Shown here piece after piece: positions 49,707-59,601 of a DNA stretch of 64,000 nt. The notes below the pieces were generated by a model. That model was given only the letters and a program-made list of their open reading frames with translations. It was not told where the DNA came from and ran no database searches. Position numbers and translations under genes: made by a program. This DNA is from Hymenoscyphus infarciens. Taxonomy: Eukaryota > Ascomycota > Leotiomycetes > Helotiales > Helotiaceae. The stretch's first letter is position 1. The number at the start of each line of letters is the position of its first letter. Location of the stretch: positions 22,462-86,461 of the forward strand of contig LLCB01000257.1 of the NCBI GenBank assembly GCA_001414345.1. The letters run 5' to 3'.

Positions 49707-50794
49707 GTTTCCTCTTTCACACGCCGTGCGAAAAGGAATGCCTTGTACAAATATGGAGACCGTAAAAATGTACAAAAAATAAAGACTCCTTCCGAATAGA
49801 CTTATTATTAGTCGTACTGTACGAGTGTTTAGATATCTCAATTCCGATGTTGTTATGTTATTCTGAAGAAAGATAGGCTTTCCTCTTGGGACACCTGACT
49901 TTTGTATAGAACAATTACAATAGAAGGGGTACATCCAGCAAGGGGACGATGATGGCTCACTCGTCACTTGCTGCTAACTTACTCGTATCTCACTTACAGC
50001 TTGCTCGCTAGCTTACTCGTTGCTTACTCCGCGTTCCCGTAGAGCCGGTGTTAATACTAGACTCTTGTAGGCCTTTTAGACGCATTCTACTCCAGGCAAG
50101 CACCAAAAACAGGCAATAAACCGATCATCGTTTGTATTTTCCTTTTTTTCTTCTTTTCTTATTTCTATGTGCAAAAACCATAGTTTAGCAACATATCATC
50201 CCTCTCCGTTCATAGTCTTATTTTTGCGTGTGTTGTGTGATCGTCCCCAAACCCCTCTTCTCCACATCTCGTCTCAAGTCCCTTATCCAACAGCCACAGA
50301 TACAAGCTGCATGGGATGAGCCCGGGTATAATCAATCTCCAACTTTCCCAATCCATCTGTGAAAAAGGGGGTATCGTGAAAAATAAAAAAAGGGAGCAGC
50401 TACACTACACAAACAAATGAAAAAATTCTGAGTAATAAGAAGACCAGAGCAATAGCAAGTTGTGTCGGCGAAATCCCTCCCTTCGCCATGAATGCCGTCC
50501 CAAAAAAATGCCAAAATGTCCACCCATTACCCCAGAAATCAAAAAAGCACGTCGCTGCTGCTGCTGCTGCTGCTGAAGAAAAGAAAACGCCCCCCTTCCG
50601 TAAATGTAAATGCCCAATCGATGTGAATTAATCGATATGCCAGTGAACGCCGCCCGCCCCTAGAAACCGTGGATGGGAATAATCCCCGAGACCTTCAATG
50701 ACATAGGAAATAGTGTCGTTCTGATGAGTGGTGTGTGGATGTGGTCCGTCGGTAGATCGTAAAACTAGTCGTACAATTGCCCGCTGTGCGTGTA
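49707..50794. other. Intergenic with GAGTAAG-type repeat and CTG tract
   Basis: No gene seen. 49,956-50,031 carries interspersed CTTACTCG/GCTTACTC words, the same repeat family as 59,800-60,245. A (GCT)7 tract lies at 50,554-50,575 in the likely 3' UTR of the following minus-strand gene. Confidence 0.5.
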
Positions 50795-53032
50795 TTATTG
50801 AAGATGTGGTGAGCCAAAAGAGGTTTGCAGTGCCTCATGTTGGGTTCCATCAATCTCTATGCCGCTGTCTCTATCATCTTTCCCCTCGCCGCCCCAAGAT
50901 GCCGAGACATTTGCAGCTGCCTTCTGTCTTGCTTCTCGCAGCATTCGCGCTCCGATGTCGCTCATCCCCTCGTTATCTGCATCATCCTCCTGCTGCTCAA
51001 CCTCGTCTTGAGTCAACACTCTTCCCCCTAAAGCAACATCACCAGGCCTCACACGGTACTCCAGTGCCTTCTTCCCTTCGTCTATGAGCGCCTCGGTCCA
51101 GCCCAAACAACGCTTCAAACTCTGGTTCATTCTCTGGCTGTCAATAAGCAATTGTTGGTGTTTGCTTAAATCCAGCTGCAATCTCTTCTCGTCTTTCTGT
51201 CTATGCCTCGAGTCACTTTCGGCCATCGCAGACGGACTGAGCGAACCATCATCCACAGATTCGGAAGTATCGGAAAAGTCTTCTTCGTCCCCATCCTCAT
51301 CCTCTCCGTCTTCGCTTAGATCTGAGAGTGATACACCCTCGAGAACCTCACCCACAACTGAAAGGGTATCTGTTGAAGTTCGTAATGAGGTTGATGCAAT
51401 AGACAAACGGCCAGATCTGCTCAGTCGCCTGTAACGTCTTAATTCAGCCGCTTGTTTACGCATCTCTCTTTCCAAGGTCCTGTTTATTGCTGATAGGGAA
51501 GAGTTCGTAATCTCAAGATCAAGTACTTTTCTCTCTCGTCGTGCGTTCGCCGCGAGTTCATTCAGCTGTTCCAATGATTTCCCAACCTTTATTGGGCTTT
51601 GTAGAATCTCGGATGTAACCTCGTCTATCGAACTTGTTGCTGGTGTCTCCTCGGGCGTAGAAATAAGCCCGGTCGTAACAATATTCGAGGGCGTCATTGG
51701 TGGTATATTTTCCAACGCACTAGGTCCCGAAACCTTTCTCGATGGCGGCCCCGAACCCATACTCGCAGAACGTCCATGACTGACCACCCTTGGGGACTCT
51801 ATACTCGCTCTTCGATTCGCAACCACCCCAATTGTCGATTGAACCCGTCCTCCCGCTTGTGGTCGAGGAAGGGCGGCCGATTGTAAGGTAGGGGTGCTTC
51901 GTAAAGAGGGTATGGAGGCATGCTGATGGAGTTTCGAAGGAGATGCCGCTCGTTGCGGTGGCGAGAAAGTACCGGAACTAGATGTTGTGGCTCTGTTTAA
52001 CGTCATGCGCGAGTTATTGGAAAGGACAGAGCTAGGTCGAGCCGGCGCAAAGTGCGGTGAGGGTGATAGCTGAAGATCTGGTGTGCCGTTTGCATGGAAG
52101 AACTTTGGCTGGGATCTCTCCTCCCCTATATTTGACCCCACCGCTGAACCGCTTGAGCTTTGTGGAGGAGGTGGAATCGATTCGCCATTAGCGTAAAAGA
52201 AATTCGATGACGACTTGGATTGTAGGGTTGGTCTAGCCGGCTGTGCTGGTTTGGCATCGCTGGCGAAGAAGAATTTCGAGTCTGCTGGTGTTGCGTTAGG
52301 GCTTCTTCTAGGCCCTCCTACTTCTGACCCCGCGGTATTAAAAGAAACAGTCGGTCGTTTTGGAATATCTCTGTCTATTCCGGATATACCCAGTCCAGGC
52401 CCTTGCATCGTAGCATCTTGAGCACCTCGAAATGAATCATTTGTTGATGAGAGAATAAGTGTCCCTGTTGGCGTGCCGGTAGGAGTTGAATTGGCACTGC
52501 CGCCATCTACTCGAACCTTTCTTGACCCAGACCTTGGTGTGATATTATTGTTGAGAAAGGAGGCGAGGGGCGTCGGGGGTTCCTCCTTTGAGGACTCTGG
52601 GGTATGACTTCGTGCAATTGGACGTGGTGTTCTTCTCCCTGGTGTTGATGCTCCTGTAGCAGAGCCGGCGACTCGAGGAGTCAATGGAGGTCGATTTAGT
52701 GCTTTGGTAGACGCACTTATGGTTGGCATAAGTGGTCTCGAGGCTGGTTTGGTATCGCCCGAATTTCCGCTCCTCCTCGATACACCTCCCTTTTGTGAGC
52801 CTCGCATCATGGCATTATTGTCGCGAGACTGTAGTGGCGTACGATTGGAAGGTTGAGTTGGTTGTGATCGAGCCGGAGTCGTGGTAGCATTGGGTTTAGG
52901 GGAGCGTCTGTGAGTCTTGGTGGTTGATGTGGTCGAGTTGTTTTCTGGAGGTGGTGGTGGTGGTGGTGCTTTTCGACTGCGCGTGTTGAGACTGCCAACA
53001 CCGCCAACACCGCCAATTATAACGGCCCTCAT
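50795..53032 (-). CDS. Conserved fungal protein of unknown function, disordered with C-terminal coiled coil
   Basis: An intronless 745-codon frame. The start MRAVIIGGVGGVGSLNTRSR is followed by a Pro run and a long Ser/Thr/Pro/Arg-rich disordered region (about 20-460) with repeated KFFF/KFFHANG and NFFYANG-like short motifs. A charged helical part follows (about 480-545: SLEQLNELAANARRERKVLD, LEREMRKQAAELRRYRRL), then an acidic stretch (DLSEDGEDEDGDEEDF). A second helix (HQQLLIDSQRMNQSLKRCLGWTEALIDEG, about 620-650) leads into the block KKALEYRVRPGDVALGGRVL, which looks like the conserved core. I do not recognise a named domain. Basic, phosphosite-rich composition suggests a scaffold or cytoskeletal/cell-cycle role, but that is speculation. 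Confidence 0.8.
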   Translation of the reverse strand: MRAVIIGGVGGVGSLNTRSRKAPPPPPPPENNSTTSTTKTHRRSPKPNATTTPARSQPTQPSNRTPLQSRDNNAMMRGSQKGGVSRRSGNSGDTKPASRPLMPTISASTKALNRPPLTPRVAGSATGASTPGRRTPRPIARSHTPESSKEEPPTPLASFLNNNITPRSGSRKVRVDGGSANSTPTGTPTGTLILSSTNDSFRGAQDATMQGPGLGISGIDRDIPKRPTVSFNTAGSEVGGPRRSPNATPADSKFFFASDAKPAQPARPTLQSKSSSNFFYANGESIPPPPQSSSGSAVGSNIGEERSQPKFFHANGTPDLQLSPSPHFAPARPSSVLSNNSRMTLNRATTSSSGTFSPPQRAASPSKLHQHASIPSLRSTPTLQSAALPRPQAGGRVQSTIGVVANRRASIESPRVVSHGRSASMGSGPPSRKVSGPSALENIPPMTPSNIVTTGLISTPEETPATSSIDEVTSEILQSPIKVGKSLEQLNELAANARRERKVLDLEITNSSLSAINRTLEREMRKQAAELRRYRRLSRSGRLSIASTSLRTSTDTLSVVGEVLEGVSLSDLSEDGEDEDGDEEDFSDTSESVDDGSLSPSAMAESDSRHRQKDEKRLQLDLSKHQQLLIDSQRMNQSLKRCLGWTEALIDEGKKALEYRVRPGDVALGGRVLTQDEVEQQEDDADNEGMSDIGARMLREARQKAAANVSASWGGEGKDDRDSGIEIDGTQHEALQTSFGSPHLQ

Positions 53033-53720
53033 CTTGGCTCCACCTACAGCCTACAGTCAGTAGTCGCACGCCAGCCAGCCTTGCAATGGACGAGACGCAC
53101 TTTCAAACAAGTCGAGAGGGAATTAAAACATCAGAGAGGAATTTGCAGTAAGATCATTCGAATTGAAGAAGGGTTCTGATTCAATTACAGGCAAAGGAAA
53201 AGTCGGAGGTCACATTATTTTCTTCGGGTCTGCTTTGTTTACATTCACAGCGATTATGACCATTAATTGCCCAATGGAAAGCGTACGCCCCTCGGTTCAG
53301 CTATAAAACCCGGAGTATTGGCGGGCAGTGTGCTGTCGACATTGCATCTTCCCCTCGCCGTCGATGCACGTTTTGATTGTCATTCATGCGGTAGCAAAGG
53401 TGGCCAATCCTGTGAGCACCACGAGCGAACGGCGGGGACATGAGCGTCATCTCGTCGGTCTTTTGGAAGGTTGTTTGTATCTGGTGGATCGGAGAAGGAC
53501 GAGGATGTTCCTGGCAGGCTCTGTGCGACTCGACTGTCTTGGGCCTCTTGCGGTGCGGCCGTTTCACGAGGGGCGAAGCGAGGGGTTGTGAGAGGCGGCA
53601 AACGAAACGAAAACGTGGTGTTTTGTGTTTCTGGAAACCGAGAAATCAAAGTAGAGTTCATCCCATACTAGTACCGTACCGCGGTACTCGAGTAGAACGT
53701 CTGTACTCCAAGTAAACTCA
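53033..53720. other. Intergenic, no gene seen
   Basis: About 0.7 kb upstream of the disordered-protein gene. Overlapping ORFs of 66-93 codons on both strands (53,301-53,715) look like shadows of GC-rich sequence, not genes. Confidence 0.45.
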
Positions 53721-54105
53721 ATGGAAAAGGAGAGCGGACTTTGTAAGTTGCAGGTGACTTTTTGTTGGGCCTAAAAATCAAATATAGTGGGCCTTTTCAG
53801 TGGGACATGGATAGGGGATGCCAGCAATAGCAACCACTACTATAATGCTCTCCCTTTCTAACCTTTTCTTCTAGCAATATCTCGCGAGACTTCTACGTTC
53901 AAGCTTAGTAGAGGAGGTAAAAGAAAGTCACAGTGAATTCTCGTGTCATCACCACGACGCAGCGGAGGCACTCCAAGACGAAACTCTTTCAGCCAAACGT
54001 CGGGAATTTTTTCAGAAGGAGCACGAGGCTTTCAAGGAAGCAATGGAGGATTTGGAGCCCGATATTGCTGAAGTTGAAGAAGAACTGCGTCAAATGGGTG
54101 GATGA
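53721..54105 (+). CDS. Possible small acidic coiled-coil protein (two exons)
   Basis: Tentative. An ATG at 53,721 starts an 11-codon exon ending CAG|GTGACT. An acceptor TTCTAG with a good CTAAC branch site ends an intron at 53,874. The next frame (53,875-54,105) encodes a strongly protein-like acidic helix (LVEEVKESHSEFS, AAEALQDETLSAKRREFF, EHEAFKEAMEDLEPDIAEVE) and stops at 54,103, for 87 residues in total. The helix has no family I know. It may be a real small gene or an exon of a larger one, possibly decayed. A different frame of the same DNA gives a basic 93-codon ORF that looks less convincing. Confidence 0.3.
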
Positions 54106-54293
54106 ATTGAGTGTACATATTTGGTGCACTAAAAGATTACACGAGGTAGTTCCCGGATGGCTGCACGGAAAAAGAACCCAGGTCTACAACCGGGAGTTTC
54201 TCACTTACTACTAGACTTGGTATTAGAGCAGTGGAATCTCAGGTGTGTTATTAGTTCTCAAAAGCAGTCATCTCAGGCCCAGAAGGTCGCTTT

Positions 54294-55175
54294 TTGAAAA
54301 TACCACTAGGTAGCAATACCTCCCTCTCAAAATGCGCCCTAACACCCCCAGAAATTCGACTCAAAATCTATCACTACCTCATCTCCTCCGCCAACCCCGC
54401 ATTCTGCCAAAAAATGTGGCGCTGGCAGAACCACCATCACAAAAACCTCTCCATCCTCCGTGCAAACCACCAACTCCATTATGAAGCAAGCACCGTTCTT
54501 TATGATGAAGCCGCAATCCTCTTACTCGCTAGCGTAATATTTTGTTTACCTCCTGTCATAAAACGTGACCCTCTGTTCTCATACAACATCTCCGACGAGA
54601 AAAGAGATCTAAACGCCCCGTCCTAGAAGTATAATCCACTCCTAGGAATTGGTGAGGAGTGTGATGGGCGACAAATCTATTCGCAACTTAAGCTAACAGG
54701 GAATATCGAGCCCCACATCTTTGCTCGAGTCCAGAACGTGGTCGTGAATATCAGCCACCTACTTCGGGGATCCAACACCACAAGAGTAATCCTAAACGAA
54801 AGCCCCAAGGTATATGAACAGAGTGTGCTAAAGGAACAAACCGGCTTACAAAAAACCCTCCTCTTCAAGATCCTAGCAAAAGTCCTCCAAAACTCGCCTC
54901 TCCTCAAGACTCTCACAATCCTATTATCCCTCGACGGAGGAGTTCGAAGAACAGAATACGGTGTAGAAGACGACGCTTCCGACTCCGAACCAGACGCAAA
55001 CGACGATGAAGATGATAAAACTGAGTACCTACGCAAAAGGAGAATTTTGGAGAGAGATAAAGCGGTGGATATCTTAATTCAAAGTAGAGTTCTTAAGCCA
55101 TTGAAGGAGTTGGGGAATACTCAGAAAGTGGAGTCTAGGACACCAACTATGGTTGAGGAGCAAAGGGAAAGTTAG
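54294..55175 (+). CDS. 2EXR/F-box-like fungal protein (5' end not resolved)
   Basis: LTPPEIRLKIYHYLI followed by LSILRANHQLHYEASTVLYDEA is the pattern of fungal 2EXR/F-box-like proteins, whose functions are mostly unknown. A phase-0 intron at 54,534-54,626 (GTAATA...CTAAA...CCTAG, 93 bp) removes the only in-frame stop and joins ILLLAS to KYNPLLGIG. The frame then runs 183 codons to 55,175, passing a VLQNSPLLKTLTILLSL segment and an acidic DDASDSEPDANDDEDD stretch. No ATG precedes the domain in frame (upstream stop at 54,252; the position given starts at a TTG), so a short upstream exon is probably missing or lost. Alternatively the gene is decaying. Confidence 0.6.
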
Positions 55176-55451
55176 GGAGCTTGATGATGTGACAGAGGGG
55201 GTCTTGAGAGAGTTGAAGAGAGAGTAATGGAGCATAACCACTTTGAGAGGAAAATAATAGCTTGAACAACTAATTCTCGAAAGGCGACGAGAACAAAATT
55301 GGGGGAGGTGTAGGTAGGTTGTCGTGCTTTCCAGGTTCATCATTTGTTTAGAAATGTGGAAGGAGGGAGGGAGGGAGGTGCAGAGTACAATGGAAGGAGG
55401 CGGAAGTTTAGTCTCTTAAAATGGGAAAGAGCTACCTTGACTTAAAACTAC

Positions 55452-55610
55452 CTACCCAACGGCTAGTTCTTCCTGTGACAGTGCGCCATCTAGAACGCTT
55501 TTTCCTGCTTCCTCGAGAGTCTTGCTCTTGTTTTGAGACCTGTCAAAATCATCAGCAACCACCCTTTTCTTCTCTATGAATTTCAGACCGTCTTTGCCAC
55601 AACCAAACAT
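55452..55610 (-). CDS. Small ORF, 52 codons, unknown function
   Basis: Minus-strand frame starting ATG at 55,610 (MFGCGKDGLKFIEKKRVVAD) and ending at 55,452 with a helical acidic tail (KTLEEAGKSVLDGALSQEEL then AVG). It is highly charged, with alternating hydrophobic positions like a real helix. It stands alone 328 bp downstream of ERG9 on the same strand. It could be a genuine microprotein or the last exon of an unannotated gene; the sequence upstream has no clear acceptor. No family recognised. Confidence 0.4.
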   Translation of the reverse strand: MFGCGKDGLKFIEKKRVVADDFDRSQNKSKTLEEAGKSVLDGALSQEELAVG

Positions 55611-55937
55611 CACCGTGTCTGTCAGGGCAGTACGGATCTAACAGAACGACAGATTTCACATACATGACCAGATCAGGAAACACAGGGGGAGAGAGTATTA
55701 TTTTAAGATTTCCCCAATACACCATCATGGCCACATGAAGCATTATATACACATGATCGAACTCATGCATGCTGCTGCTTCGTCGCCTAGCTATTTTCGA
55801 AAAAGATTAATGTACAAGATCATCGCTTGAAACCCCGCAAAAGAAGTACTCGTGAGAACCCCCGCAGAGAAGAAAAATCCAGCAACTATTAATGTGTAAT
55901 TTTGGTCATGAAAGAAAGAAGGAACAGCCCTAGATTT

Positions 55938-57536
55938 CTACAACTCGGCATGAGGAACAACAGACGTGGATGCAGCACCTCCAGCGGAGTTTTTGGGTAG
56001 GAAGTTGCCTTTTGCTAACTCGCCCAGTGCAATATCGAATCTAGCTCCTGCCAGATATGCGGCACCAACCTTGAAGATGTTAGATATTGTAAGGGAATTG
56101 GGAGAGGTGGACATACCATGAGTCCCGAGATGAGCAGAAGAGTACCAACAACCGCAGCCAGAAGGTAGAATGTGTCAGTCGATGATTCCTTCTCAGCAGC
56201 TTTATTCGCCTCGTTCTCAGCGACAGTGGCGAGATCGGCTGACTTGTGAATCAAATGCAGAGCCTTTGGGTCTTGTGATGGGTAGATTGATTCAATAAAT
56301 TGTTCAATCTGATGATCGTTAGTGGAAGCTCATCCGTCAGTCCATGTTGAACTTACCTTGCCACATGCAATGCTGATTTGAAGGAAATTTGGATCTTTTG
56401 GACTATTCTTCGCGTGTATTCGTCGCGTGTATCTCTTGAAAATCTCGCAAACTGTCCGCAGATTTTGTGATGATTCCATCATCAATTGGCAGGCGTCTCC
56501 TTTTGTGATTTTGATGTTCTTCTTGAAAACGTCTGGGTTCATGAACACGAGCTCGAGTGTTGCAATAGCCATTGACTGGGGAATTGCAACAAAGTTGAAA
56601 ACGGATTGATCTTTGATACCGGCCATGTAGAAGAGGCATTCTTCACCGTGACGGAGGGAGTTGAGAACCATCTCGGAACTGCAATTTAATGCCTTCTCAA
56701 GATTCTGTGGCTCGAACAACTCCTCGAATTTATCGACATGCTTGGACCAAATCTCCTTTGGCCAAAATCGTCTGCCATCGTCAAGATCCTCCTTAATATC
56801 ACGAATGATATTCGTCTTTTGCAAAAATTGACCCATACCCTCATATAAATCCGGTCGCTTGTTGAGCGCTGGGTTTGCAAGACCTCCAGCTACGAACAAC
56901 TTGGTCAAGCCTTCTCCAACAAGACCCGCGACATAATGACAGTATAGTTCGTAATCCTTGACTGTGTCGACTCCATTTTCATTGAACTCTGCATTGTTTG
57001 CGTAGTCGGCCATGCCATTTCCCATCTTCTCAGTAATATCGGCGATGATGACTCTGTACTCCTTCTTCAACAACATGAACTCAGTGATTACACAATCAAA
57101 GTGGACAAGCAGTTCCCGATCCTTCTCATTTGGTCCGTTTTCGTTGAATGTCCATCCAGGTTGCTCGATGATGTCTTGGAAGTTTCTTAACAGAGGCTCC
57201 TTCTTCTTTAGGGGTATTGTCATATCATCTTCGATCGTATCAAGTCCTCGCAGGATCAGGTAGAAGAGCGCAACGGGGACGAGGAGTTCTGGGTTGAGCT
57301 CCTGAATGACGGAACTGAAGCTTCGACTGGTCAAATTAAGGTAATGGAAGCATTCTTTGAGTGTCGCAGACTCTTTTTCGGGGTTCCGCTGGTGAACGGG
57401 ATCGTGCCAAACCTTCCTGTTGGCAAGTTAGCATAGAAGGCTGGGCATTGCTGGAATTGAAGCCTTACCATTGTATGACGGATCGCAACTGATTTGGGTG
57501 AACGGAGAAGTAGAGGAGCTGCTTGACAAGACCCAT
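55938..57536 (-). CDS. ERG9: Squalene synthase (farnesyl-diphosphate farnesyltransferase)
   Basis: Condenses two farnesyl diphosphates to squalene at the ER membrane, the first committed step to ergosterol. Four exons (57536-57469, 57416-56357, 56308-56117, 56069-55938) with introns of 47-52 bp give 483 residues. Conserved regions: [15 protein letters not shown], the first Asp-rich motif DTIEDD (82-87), [13 protein letters not shown] (181-193), and the second Asp-rich motif [19 protein letters not shown] (220-238). The [16 protein letters not shown] segment follows. A C-terminal hydrophobic helix ([19 protein letters not shown]) anchors the enzyme in the ER, with a short tail ending PHAEL. 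The start is the ATG of [10 protein letters not shown], the usual fungal N-terminus. It is divergent from the transporter at 58,355. Confidence 0.97.
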
Positions 57537-58354
57537 GATGAAGGCTTTGAGGATTGATGGTCGAAGAGGAGAAAGGTATCGCGACAAGTGGTCGGTTATG
57601 TGAGGAGTCGAGCTGAGTTGAGTACGATTGGAAAGGAGAGGGGACGGGTGGTATATTAATTTATTGCTGCGGGTAAACGTAACAAGTAAAGGGCAAGAAC
57701 AGGCTATCAGGCGACCAAGGTGACACAAGAGAAGCGGAAGGAACCGAGGGGAGGCAGTTGGAGGCGCAAGAATTAGAAGAGTATTATTTGATTGATTATT
57801 GACGACAACAAATAGAGCGCCAGGTCTGACAGAATGGAAAATGGAGGAGAAGAGCTTGTAGAAGTAGTCTCTTCTTATTCAAAATCTCCCATGTCTCCAA
57901 CCGCGGCACAAGTACGGTAGACGGCACTTTCAACGCCCTTTTCCCCGTCCCGGCTAAGCACCGGCAATCCTGTACTCCGTGGGCGACCAATCAGCCACAG
58001 ACAGCCAAAAAGACTCACCTCAAAGTCTCAGCCTCGCTGCCACATTTCTTACAGAATCAGAATCCCACCGCAAGAGGCAGCATGGCTTCTTCTCACCCAA
58101 ACCACCCAAACCACCCCTTGACCGTATAGGATATAGTATACAGTTTACAGTATACAGTATACAGACCACACTCCTGCTAGCCGCATTATACACCATCTAC
58201 TCTCTGCCTCCAAAATCACCACCTATAAATTATGCGATAGCTTCAAGAGCGCGACTTCCCTCCGAACCCCCCGCCTCCCACTCCTCCCTTCCTTCACCAG
58301 TCTCGACCCCTCCGATCGATAGAAATTCCGAATCCACTTCACAACCACTTTGCC
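57537..58354. other. Divergent intergenic region
   Basis: 0.8 kb holding the promoters of ERG9 and the first transporter gene. A short repeat of ACAGTATACAGTATACAG lies at about 58,139-58,163, and ACCACCCAAACCACCC at 58,100-58,116. No gene seen. Confidence 0.5.
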
Positions 58355-59601
58355 ATGTTCAATCATGACTCTACCGAGGCAGATCTCGAAATGAGTGCAA
58401 CGGGACTGTTGAAAGATCATGTAAAAGACGAGGACAAAGTCTCTTACAGTGGAAATGGAGGGAAAAAGGGGCTTCGGACACAAGTGATTGATGGGGCTTG
58501 CATAGGGTTGAATATAACGAGTACTGTTACTCTGGTATTTCTCAATAAATGGTATGTCTGCCGATTCCGGGGCGAGATTTGGTGTGGGATAATGAAGTGG
58601 GAAAGAATACTAATGCTCAACAGGATCTTTCAGGACCCGCAATTGAAGAAGATGCAAATCTCTTTTGCGATGTGGCATTTCACATGCACTACAATTGTTC
58701 TCTGGATAGCAAGTCGATCGCCGTTCAACCTTTTCGTTCCCGTCCGGTTGCCTTTCCTACAGATGATCCCTCTGTGCAGTTTCTTTGCGGGGTTCTTGAT
58801 ATTGGGAAATCTAAGTTTGGCGTATAACTCCATCGGTTTCTACCAGTACGTAACTACCCAAGTGCCTTGAAAGACATAAGCTTACGTATGTCTAGACTTG
58901 CCAAAATAATGACAACCCCATGCGTCGCCCTCCTCCAATATTTCTTCCTCGGAAAATCCATCACCCTCCTCACAATGGGAGCCTTAGCGAGCCTGTGCAT
59001 AGGGGTAGCTCTCACAAACAGCGGGGCCGCAGGCACCACATCGCTTGGTGCTTCCATAGCAGTGGCCGCATTCACAGTCACAGCTTTCTACCAAGTCTGG
59101 ATCGGAAAAAAGATTAAAGACTTTTCCGTCTCTAGTCCCCAACTTCTTCTCAACCAAGCACCCATATCCGTGCTTCTTTTAGCTTTTCTGGCCCCGTTTT
59201 TCGATACCATTCCTGATGTATCACATATTTCTAGAGATACCCTCGTTGCGCTGTTTTTATCTGGTCTTGCGGCCGCAGCTCTTGTATGTTTTCGTAATTC
59301 CGATATACTTTGAGATTTTCACTAACTTTGCACTTCAGAACTTATCACAATTTCTCATCATCGGAAGGATGAGTGCTCTTACATTTAATGTTGCGTCCAA
59401 GTTAGTGTTGTTCTCCTTTTCACCCTCTCTCCCATCCAAAACTCTTTGGAGATAGAACTAATATTTTACAGCGTCAAAACCATCATCATCCTCACATACG
59501 GCTGGATTAGTGAAGGTCGAATTTTGACAGCCTCGGATCTTTTGGGTATCGTTTTAGCACTCGGTGGTGCGACGGTATATTCTCAATTGTCTTCCAGGTA
59601 G
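58355..59601 (+). CDS. Nucleotide-sugar/triose-phosphate-type transporter (DMT superfamily), copy 1
   Basis: A membrane antiporter of the Golgi or ER, SLC35/TPT-like; substrate unknown. Five exons (58355-58551, 58624-58845, 58896-59283, 59339-59400, 59472-59601) give 332 residues. A soluble charged N-terminus (about 45 residues) is followed by some ten hydrophobic helices: DGACIGLNITSTVTLVFLNKW, then MQISFAMWHFTCTTIVLW, LGNLSLAYNSIGFYQLAKIM (the conserved NLSL/QLAK junction across an intron), and SPQLLLNQAPISVLLLAF, the motif typical of SLC35E3-like members. RMSALTFNVASNVKTIII and LGGATVYSQL end the protein. It resembles the gene at 61,499-62,753 in length and motif order, so the two are probably paralogues now in convergent orientation. 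Confidence 0.88.

Noticed and set aside
50554..50575. CTG/CAG tract as part of a polyglutamine protein
   Set aside because: It lies beyond the stop codon of the minus-strand gene in likely 3' UTR and is not in any supported frame.
53301..53715. Overlapping ORFs of 66-93 codons on both strands
   Set aside because: Mutual shadows in GC-balanced DNA without splice or start support.
54624..54626. Premature TAG as an RIP-made nonsense mutation (CAG to TAG) in the 2EXR gene
   Set aside because: A frame-keeping intron with GT donor, branch-like CTAAA and this TAG as acceptor explains it better, though cDNA is needed.
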